From the NCBI GenBank assembly GCA_003979345.1, contig RYVZ01000001.1, positions 1 to 64,000 of the forward strand: a stretch of 64,000 nucleotides of DNA. The letters are read 5' to 3'. Below, piece by piece: positions 58,363-64,000 of the stretch. Every line of letters starts with the position of its first letter. Within the stretch, counting starts at the first letter, position 1. A model generated the notes under the pieces. It had not been told where the DNA came from, searched no databases, and saw only the letters and a program-made list of their open reading frames with translations. Made by a program: the position numbers and the translations under genes. This DNA is from Lachnospiraceae bacterium (GTDB lineage Bacteria; Bacillota; Clostridia; Lachnospirales; Lachnospiraceae).

Positions 58363-61002
58363 CTACGAAATCTGCCCTTCCAGTACTTTGGCGGCTTCGG
58401 CTACCGCATCCGGGATCCCCGCCGGATTTTTGCCGCCAGCCTGCGCCATGTTCGGGCGTCCGCCGCCGCCTCCTCCGACAAGCGCCGCAATGCCTTTGAT
58501 CAGGTTTCCCGCGTGAGCACCCTTTGCCTGCGCGCCATCCGTCGCCATCGCAACAAGATTCACTTTGCCGTCCTTGGCGGAAGCAAGTACGATCACTCCT
58601 TCAGAAAGCTGATTTTTCAATTTATCGCCAAGCTCGCGCAGCCCGTTCATATCAACGCCTTCCACACTGGCTGCGAGTAGCTTCACGCCCTTGATCTCCT
58701 GCACTTTGTTCATCACGTCGCCGAGCGCGCTCTGTGCGGCTTTACTCTTTAACGATTCGTTCTCACTCTGGAGTGCCTTTAACTCGCTCATCAGGTGCGT
58801 GCATCGCTCGACAAGGCTTGCCGGAGTCGTCTTTAAGACGCTTGCCGCCTCATTCATCTTTTCTTCCAGAGCGGCATAATACTTTGCCACGCCCGCGCCG
58901 GTCAGCGCTTCGATCCTGCGGACGCCTGCCGCGACGCCGCTCTCGCTCACAATCTTGAATGAACCGATGGACGCCGTGTTCTTCACATGCGTGCCGCCGC
59001 AGAACTCTATTGAAAAATCTCCCATTTCCACGACGCGCACTTTCTCGCCGTATTTCTCGCCAAACAGCGCCATTGCGCCCGTCTTCTTTGCTTCTTCGAC
59101 CGTGAGCACCTCTGTCACGACCGGAATGCCCTCGGCAATCTTCTCATTGACGATCTGCTCTACTTTTTCAAGCTCTTCTTTTGTCATCGCCGCAAAATGG
59201 CTGAAATCAAAACGCAGCCGTTCCGCATCGTTATAGGAACCCGCCTGCTCGACATGCGTGCCGAGCACGGTGCGCAGCGCTTTCTGTAACAAATGCGTCG
59301 CACTGTGGTTGCGGCAGGTTGCAGTCCTTAATTTTTCATCCACACTGACGCGCACGCTGTCACCGATCTTGAACATGCCCTGCGTCATGCGTCCGATATG
59401 CCCGACCTTATCGCCCGAAAGCTTCACGGTCTGCTCGATCACAAAAGTTCCGTCCTTGGATATGATCGTGCCCTTGTCGCCTTCCTGACCGCCCATCGTC
59501 GCATAGAGCGGCGTTATGTCCGTGACGATCGTGCCGACTTCCCCGTCGGTGAGCGCCGTAACGACTTCCGTCTCCGTCGTCATCGCCGTGATCTTCGCAT
59601 CCGCACTGAGCGCGTCATACCCGGTAAATTGCGTGGTCAGTGCCGGATCGAGCGACTCGTAGACCGTCGCGTCCGCGCCCATATAGTTCGTGGTCTTGCG
59701 CGCTGCACGCGCTTTCGCCTTCTGTTCCTGCATTGCCGCCTGAAATTGCTTCTCCTCGACGGTCAATCCTTTTTCCTCCAAAATCTCTTTGGTCAGATCG
59801 ATCGGAAATCCGTAGGTGTCATACAGCTTAAAGGCATCCGCACCCGACAGCTCAGTCTTTCCCTCCGCCGCAAGCTGTTCTTCCATCTGCGCAAGGATCG
59901 CAAGTCCCTGATCGATCGTATTGTTAAATTTATTTTCCTCCTGCGTCAGCACATGGAAAATAAAATCCTTTTTTTCCTCCAGTTCGGGATATCCGTCCTT
60001 ACTTCCCTCAATGACGGTCCCGCCCAGCTTCGCCAGAAAGACGCCGTCGATGCCGAGCATCCTGCCGTGGCGCGCGGCGCGCCGGATGATACGGCGCAGC
60101 ACATAGCCCCTGCCCTCGTTCGCCGGCATAATGCCGTCGGAAATCATAAAGGTCGCAGAGCGGATATGATCGGTGATCAGGCGGATGGACACGTCCTTTG
60201 CCGCATCCTGCTGATAGGACACGCCCGCCAGCTCGCAGACGCGGTTTCTGAGCGCCTGAAGCGTATCAATATCAAAAATGGAATCCACGTCCTGCACTAC
60301 GACCGCAAGGCGCTCTAATCCCATGCCGGTATCGATATTCTTCTGTTCGAGTTCGCTGTAATTCCCTTTCCCGTCGTTATCAAACTGGGTAAATACATTG
60401 TTCCACACTTCGATATAGCGGTCGCAGTCACAGCCGACCGTACAGCCCGGCTTCCCGCAGCCGTACTTCTCACCGCGGTCATAATAGATCTCGGAGCAGG
60501 GTCCGCACGGACCGGAACCATGCTCCCAGAAGTTGTCCTCTTTTCCAAAACGGAAAATGCGCTCCGGCGCGATCCCGACCTCTTCGTTCCAAACACGGAA
60601 CGCCTCGTCGTCGTCCTCATAGACCGACGGGTACAGGCGGGACTTATCAAGCCCGACGCGGTCTGTCAGGAACTCCCAGCTCCATCTGATCGCTTCGTGT
60701 TTGAAATAATCGCCGAACGAAAAGTTTCCGAGCATTTCAAAAAACGTACCGTGGCGCGCGGTCTTTCCCACGTTCTCAATATCTCCGGTACGAATACATT
60801 TCTGACAGGTTGTCACCCTCTTTCTCGGCGGGATCTCCTGTCCGGTAAAATAGGGCTTTAAGGGCGCCATACCCGAATTGATGAGCAGCAGCGAATTATC
60901 GTTGTGCGGAACAAGAGAAAAGCTTTTCATTTTCAAATGTCCCTTCTCCTCGAAAAAATCAAGAAACATGCTTCTTAATTCATTCACACCGTAGGTTTTC
61001 AT
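58363..61002 (-). CDS. alaS: Alanyl-tRNA synthetase
   Basis: About 879 residues, full length. Class II catalytic core at the N-terminus (FLDFFEEKGHLKMKSFSLVPHNDNSLLLINSGMAPLKPYF; TARHGTFFEMLGNFSFGDYFK), tRNA-recognition region, editing domain with NHSATHLLQKALRTVLG and the zinc-site CGGTHV, and a C-Ala/DHHA1 domain ending in GGGGGGRPNMAQAGG. ATG 61002 rather than TTG 61011 is taken as the start, given the AGGAGG site. No T-box leader is seen upstream. Confidence 0.97.
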   Translation of the reverse strand: MKTYGVNELRSMFLDFFEEKGHLKMKSFSLVPHNDNSLLLINSGMAPLKPYFTGQEIPPRKRVTTCQKCIRTGDIENVGKTARHGTFFEMLGNFSFGDYFKHEAIRWSWEFLTDRVGLDKSRLYPSVYEDDDEAFRVWNEEVGIAPERIFRFGKEDNFWEHGSGPCGPCSEIYYDRGEKYGCGKPGCTVGCDCDRYIEVWNNVFTQFDNDGKGNYSELEQKNIDTGMGLERLAVVVQDVDSIFDIDTLQALRNRVCELAGVSYQQDAAKDVSIRLITDHIRSATFMISDGIMPANEGRGYVLRRIIRRAARHGRMLGIDGVFLAKLGGTVIEGSKDGYPELEEKKDFIFHVLTQEENKFNNTIDQGLAILAQMEEQLAAEGKTELSGADAFKLYDTYGFPIDLTKEILEEKGLTVEEKQFQAAMQEQKAKARAARKTTNYMGADATVYESLDPALTTQFTGYDALSADAKITAMTTETEVVTALTDGEVGTIVTDITPLYATMGGQEGDKGTIISKDGTFVIEQTVKLSGDKVGHIGRMTQGMFKIGDSVRVSVDEKLRTATCRNHSATHLLQKALRTVLGTHVEQAGSYNDAERLRFDFSHFAAMTKEELEKVEQIVNEKIAEGIPVVTEVLTVEEAKKTGAMALFGEKYGEKVRVVEMGDFSIEFCGGTHVKNTASIGSFKIVSESGVAAGVRRIEALTGAGVAKYYAALEEKMNEAASVLKTTPASLVERCTHLMSELKALQSENESLKSKAAQSALGDVMNKVQEIKGVKLLAASVEGVDMNGLRELGDKLKNQLSEGVIVLASAKDGKVNLVAMATDGAQAKGAHAGNLIKGIAALVGGGGGGRPNMAQAGGKNPAGIPDAVAEAAKVLEGQIS

Positions 61003-61185
61003 ATCGTTCAAGTACCTCCTGTCATATGACCCTTATTATATTTCCAGATGGAACGGGAAGTCAAGACTCTTTACCCTTTTTCTTTTCTGCCTTTTCCGGT
61101 TCCGCCTTTTTAGACTGCTGCATTTTCGGCGGCTGTTTTTTCTATTCCGCTTTTTCTGTTTTCGCTTTTTCTGTTTTCGCCTTTT

Positions 61186-61305
61186 CTATTCCTTATTTTT
61201 GTCTTTCGCTCTTTTTGCTTCTTTTTTTCTTTCCTGCCTTGCTTTCATTTTCTCTTTTGCCTTATATAGCAGATCCAAAGCCGCCTGATTTGCGATCTGT
61301 CCCAT
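61186..61305 (-). CDS. Lysine-rich 39-residue protein
   Basis: Starts at ATG 61305 with an AAAGGAG site 9 bases upstream. The N-terminus GQIANQAALDLLYKAKEKM is an ordinary amphipathic helix; the rest is Lys/Glu/Arg/Ala. After the TAG stop the DNA continues in purine-rich 15-base tandem units (GCGAAAACAGAAAAA), with other frames giving further Lys/Glu/Ala/Pro-rich peptides that end near 61067, so an ancestral longer protein may have been frameshifted. A TATAAT-like box lies about 85 bases upstream (61391-61396). Function unknown. Confidence 0.6.
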   Translation of the reverse strand: MGQIANQAALDLLYKAKEKMKARQERKKEAKRAKDKNKE

Positions 61306-61516
61306 GCTGATCTTCTCCTTTCATACAATATTCTTAAAAAATATTCTGCCTGTTTATTTCGTAAATACTGTCTGCGCTGACTGTGTGCTTATTATAATAT
61401 ATCCGTTCCTAAGACGCACGTTTTTTCTTTGTATCTTTACCCAATCCCGCAATGGCTGATCCGCCAGAAAACGCATGTGAAAGCATGCTGCAAGACCATC
61501 CCGCTATAAAAAAGCA

Positions 61517-61574
61517 GAAAAAACGCCCCAGAACCATTGATTTCACTGTGAAACCTCCGGTTCTGCGGCGTTTT
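61517..61574 (-). terminator. Terminator after ssrA
   Basis: Minus strand AACGCC-GCAGAACC pairs with GGTTCTG-GGGCGTT (one unpaired base), with a small inner hairpin (TTTCAC-GTGAAA), then TTTTTT. It starts 8 bases past the tmRNA 3' end. Confidence 0.85.
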
Positions 61575-61581
61575 CATGGAG

Positions 61582-61933
61582 TGGAGCAGACGGGAGTCGA
61601 ACCCGTGTCCAAAGGCAGATCCACCGTACTTCTACTATCATAGTCAGCTTTTTGGATTCCCGGGACCGGACGGGAGCTGACGCCCTTCCAGTCCCGGTAG
61701 CTTCATGGGAGCTTTCACTCCCTCACGTCACGCCGTCTCAAAGCTTTGACGGCGCCGTTTCCTATCTCGTCGACGCCAGAATCTTAACGGATAGGTACGC
61801 TAAGTCTGACGGCTGCCATTAGGCAGCGATTGCTAAATTATCTTCAGCGTTTAATTTTAGTTTTGCGATTTGACGCATCGCCTGCGGATAGCTTCTCCGG
61901 CTTCAAAACCCCTGTCGAAACCTTAACTGCCCC
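61582..61933 (-). ncRNA. ssrA: Transfer-messenger RNA
   Basis: 352-base tmRNA. 5' GGGGCAG (61933 downward) pairs with CTGCTCC at the 3' end (61583-61589) to make the acceptor stem, and the TPsiC arm GGTTCGACTCCC is standard; CCA is not encoded. The tag frame runs from GCA at 61866 to TAA at 61819 and gives AKLKLNAEDNLAIAA, ending in the AA degradation signal. Only 23 bases separate the 5' end from the stop of the lipoprotein gene, and no separate promoter is evident there, so it may be processed out of a common transcript. smpB is 0.8 kb upstream. Confidence 0.97.
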
Positions 61934-61956
61934 TTATCATCATCGATTCACGGTTA

Positions 61957-62517
61957 TCATCCTATGGTAAGTTCCGCCTCCGTGCCATCGTTGATACTAA
62001 TTCTTGTGACGGTCTCACTTCCGTCCGAAAATGCAAACGAATATTCATATTTACCCGATTCAAACACAAGATATTCGCCATAATCCAATGTTATTTCAAA
62101 ATCAGACATGGCTTCCCTGACCTGTTCTCTGGTATAACCCTCAAAATTCACGCCGTTGATCAGGATTTCTCCCGTCTCATAGTCGGGGTCGTCATATTCG
62201 ATGATCACGCGGAAAATGACGCCGTCCCTGAAGCCTTTTTCGCTGGAGGACTTATTTCCGGCATACATCGTCCCATACGTGACATTGCCCTTCATGGCAT
62301 ATAAATTTTCCCAGCTCATGCTGCCGATCTGCCTGTCGTTGATATTGGAATACAAATTCGTGAATCCGGCATCAAGCACCTCTCCCGCTTTCGTCTTTCC
62401 AAGCCGGAGCTCAAAGGAACCGTCATAAGTGAGCGACGGCGCTTTCCCGCCGCACCCGCAGAGCGTCCATACCAATATCAGCAGGATACCCGCCAATAAA
62501 AATTTTTTCTTTTTCAT
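61957..62517 (-). CDS. Hypothetical lipoprotein upstream of ssrA
   Basis: 186 residues. The signal peptide (KKKKFLLAGILLILVWTLCGCGG) contains a lipobox with cysteine near 20-22. The mature part has mixed alpha/beta content with no family I can name; YDGSFELRLGKTKAGEVLDAGF and VNFEGYTREQVREAM suggest a repeated small fold. AAAGGGG precedes the ATG, and a strong promoter lies about 85 bases upstream. It ends 23 bases before tmRNA. Confidence 0.7.
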   Translation of the reverse strand: MKKKKFLLAGILLILVWTLCGCGGKAPSLTYDGSFELRLGKTKAGEVLDAGFTNLYSNINDRQIGSMSWENLYAMKGNVTYGTMYAGNKSSSEKGFRDGVIFRVIIEYDDPDYETGEILINGVNFEGYTREQVREAMSDFEITLDYGEYLVFESGKYEYSFAFSDGSETVTRISINDGTEAELTIG

Positions 62518-62600
62518 AAGTATACCCCTTTATGAGCCCCGGCGCACATGCCGGTCAGCTTTCTTACCGGATGTGCATCAACTGCATGCCTTCTATGTGT

Positions 62601-62629
62601 AGCATAGTCGAAACGATTCTCCCTGTCAA
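62601..62629 (-). promoter_or_regulatory. Promoter for the lipoprotein gene (and probably ssrA)
   Basis: Minus strand TTGACA (62624-62629), 17 bases, TATGCT (62601-62606). It lies between the smpB stop and the lipoprotein start and is the only strong promoter seen upstream of ssrA. Confidence 0.75.
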
Positions 62630-62729
62630 GTACCGGGACGGCAATTGCTGTCAGGCGCCTGAGACGGCAGACCGCTGTCGGCTGAAACAAAAGACCGCTT
62701 TCAGCCGGCGCGTTTTCTTATGGGCCGCT

Positions 62730-63191
62730 CTACAAATTTTTGATCTTGAATTCCCGCTCATGCTCCCTGCGCTGGTCTTTCTTTGCGATATCCTGCCGCT
62801 TGTCATAAAGCTTTTTGCCTTTTGCCAGACCGATCTCCATCTTGGCAAGCCCTTCTTTGATGTAGACCTGAAGCGGCATAAGCGTATAGCCCTGCTCGGA
62901 GAGCTGTCCTTTCAGCTTCATGATCTGCGCACGGTGAAGCAGCAGCTTTTTCGGGCGCATCGGGTCTTTATTAAAAATATTTCCTTTTTCGTACGGGCTG
63001 ATATGCATGCCGTACACAAACACTTCACCGTTATCAATATGCACGAACGCCTCTTTGATGCTGCATTTTCCCATGCGCAGGGATTTGACTTCCGTGCCGT
63101 GCAGCACAATGCCCGCCTCGTATTTATCCTCTATGAAATAATCGTGATACGCCTTTTTATTATTGGCGATCAGCCTGCTCTCATGTGCCAT
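62730..63191 (-). CDS. smpB: SsrA-binding protein SmpB
   Basis: 153 residues. LIANNKKAYHDYFIEDKYEAGIVLHGTEVKSLRMGKCSIKEAFV is the SmpB hallmark, followed by LLHRAQIMKLKGQLSEQGYTLMPLQVYI and the basic tail (DIAKKDQRREHEREFKIKNL) that enters the empty mRNA channel. It delivers tmRNA to stalled ribosomes. GAAGGGAGCGG precedes the ATG. It lies after rnr, from which it is separated by a structured element, the common Firmicutes order rnr-smpB-ssrA. Confidence 0.97.
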   Translation of the reverse strand: MAHESRLIANNKKAYHDYFIEDKYEAGIVLHGTEVKSLRMGKCSIKEAFVHIDNGEVFVYGMHISPYEKGNIFNKDPMRPKKLLLHRAQIMKLKGQLSEQGYTLMPLQVYIKEGLAKMEIGLAKGKKLYDKRQDIAKKDQRREHEREFKIKNL

Positions 63192-63227
63192 CCGTTTCCC
63201 GCTCCCTTCCGGTCGAAATTTACTTTT

Positions 63228-63321
63228 GAAAAATGTCGTCTTTTGGCATTTTTTAGTGTGAAGCTTTAGAAGTTCTTGGCGAAACAGCCTTTACTGTGAG
63301 CCTTAGAACTTCTCTTCACAC
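63228..63321 (-). repeat. Two-hairpin repeat family, divergent member
   Basis: Hairpin 2 GAAAAATGTC/GGCATTTTT (63228-63254) and a long hairpin 1: GTGTGAAG (63256-63263) with CTTCACAC (63314-63321), AGAAGTTCT (63268-63276) with AGAACTTCT (63305-63313), then GGC/GCC and CAG/CTG inside. As in copies 2 and 3, hairpin 2 comes first on the plus strand and the element ends in TTCACACTT. The rnr stop codon is in the outer stem. Confidence 0.65.
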
Positions 63322-64000
63322 TTCCTCCCACGGAATCTCAAAATCAATCGTACGCGCCGTCATATCGACTCCCGCGACCTGTACGCGGACTCTCTGTCCG
63401 AGCTGGTATACCTGTCCGCTGTGCTCTCCGACCAATTCATAAGAGTGCTCATTATAATAAAAATAATCACCCGGCAGCTTTGATACATGGACGAGCCCCT
63501 CGATCGTATTCGGCAGTTCCACATAAATGCCCCATCCTGTTACACCGGAAATTACACCCTCATAAATCTTACCGATGCGCTCCGACATATATTCCGCCTT
63601 CTTTAATTTGTCCGTCGCCCGCTCTGCTTCATCGGCACGCCGCTCCATGCGCGAGCACTCGCTTGCAACGCCGGGAAGGATCGCATTATAATGCGCGATC
63701 CGCTCCTCCTTCAGTCTGCCGCGCAGCGCTTCCTTGATGATACGGTGGATCTGAAGATCCGGATAACGGCGGATCGGCGAAGTAAAATGGCAGTAGTATT
63801 TACATGCCAGTCCGAAATGCCCGCTGCACTCCGTCGTATATTTCGCCTGTTTCATGCTTCTGAGCGCCAGCCTGCTGATCACGACCTCTTCCGGCGTACC
63901 CGCGACCTTCGCGATCAGCTTTTGAATTTCCTTCGGGTGGATCTCTTCGCGGCTGATCTTGAGCGAATACCCGTAGTTGCGGATAAACGTGCCAAGCTGC
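63316..64000 (-). CDS. rnr: Ribonuclease R, C-terminal part (runs off the window)
   Basis: The frame is open to the right edge, so about 228 C-terminal residues are visible. Part of the RNB catalytic domain reads HFGLACKYYCHFTSPIRRYPDLQIHRII, with the conserved tyrosine and RRYPD, then an S1 domain (GVISGVTGWGIYVELPNTIEGLVHVSKL...VRVQVAGVD) ending in TIDFEIPWEEV. RNase R degrades structured RNA 3' to 5' and helps clear non-stop mRNAs with tmRNA and SmpB. The usual lysine-rich tail after the S1 domain is missing. Confidence 0.95.
   Translation of the reverse strand, partial: QLGTFIRNYGYSLKISREEIHPKEIQKLIAKVAGTPEEVVISRLALRSMKQAKYTTECSGHFGLACKYYCHFTSPIRRYPDLQIHRIIKEALRGRLKEERIAHYNAILPGVASECSRMERRADEAERATDKLKKAEYMSERIGKIYEGVISGVTGWGIYVELPNTIEGLVHVSKLPGDYFYYNEHSYELVGEHSGQVYQLGQRVRVQVAGVDMTARTIDFEIPWEEV

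Noticed and set aside
59398..60318. 306-codon plus-strand frame inside alaS
   Set aside because: It is an Arg/Leu-rich shadow of the alanyl-tRNA synthetase gene with no independent start signal.
61003..61185. T-box leader before alaS
   Set aside because: No T-box consensus (TGGNACCGCG-like) or specifier hairpin is seen; the stretch is the purine-rich repeat region.
61026..61310. 94-codon plus-strand frame between alaS and ssrA
   Set aside because: A Phe/Ser/Leu-rich antisense of a purine-rich strand; the minus strand holds a small gene with a proper ribosome site.

Overview
The window reads as the chromosome of a low-to-mid GC Gram-positive anaerobe of class Clostridia, most probably family Lachnospiraceae. 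This is inferred from a six-subunit Rnf complex, a biotin-dependent Na+-pump decarboxylase cluster, an ATP-type PEP carboxykinase, the rplS-lepB-rbgA-lepB-rnhB block, a two-gene SufB/SufC system, adjacent ispH and rpsA, and strong AGGAGG-type ribosome sites. Nothing marks it as plasmid or prophage: there are no integrases, transposases, CRISPR arrays, rRNA or tRNA genes. Most genes lie on the minus strand.

Layout. 0-6.3 kb: two family-2 glycosyltransferases, a sialate O-acetylesterase-like SGNH hydrolase and a MATE exporter. 6.4-12 kb: the rplS/lepB/rbgA/lepB/rnhB block ending in a FliK-like protein. 12-14.6 kb: an orphan truncated GHKL kinase and a polytopic membrane protein. 14.6-19.7 kb: pckA and gltA (divergent) and thrC. 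19.9-25.7 kb: a SleB-like hydrolase, an AP2-type protein, a FtsX-type ABC exporter with a TetR regulator, a GNAT enzyme and a broken aminoglycoside-kinase-like gene. 25.7-31.9 kb: a GH5-CBM2 lipoprotein, SufB/SufC, a GH25-fold membrane protein and ApbE. 32-37.4 kb: rnfC-(small membrane protein)-rnfDGEAB. 37.6-46.3 kb: a YprB-type exonuclease, CheR, cmk-ispH-rpsA, a BaiN-like flavoprotein, RpiR and TetR regulators and a Cys-rich protein. 46.3-52 kb: the sodium-pump decarboxylase cluster. 52-58 kb: two D,D-carboxypeptidases, scpAB, a phosphoesterase and a CmpB-type membrane protein. 58-64 kb: rpsU, alaS, ssrA (tmRNA), smpB and the 3' end of rnr.

How it fits together. Rnf couples ferredoxin oxidation to NAD+ and an ion gradient. 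ApbE beside it is the enzyme that would attach FMN to RnfG and RnfD, and both carry visible acceptor motifs. The decarboxylase cluster is a second ion pump, probably using Na+. PckA and citrate synthase sit at the same C4/C3 node. ssrA, smpB and rnr form a ribosome-rescue neighbourhood.

The least conventional content is between genes. There is a family of two-hairpin elements with compensatory base changes (42.4-42.6, 49.6 and 63.2 kb, partial at 6.36 kb), a tandem pair of three-hairpin elements after oadA, and palindromes placed on promoters of regulators. Other unusual items are an AP2/degenerate-HNH/AP2 protein, a small membrane protein inside the rnf operon, and several genes below 60 codons, including rpsU.
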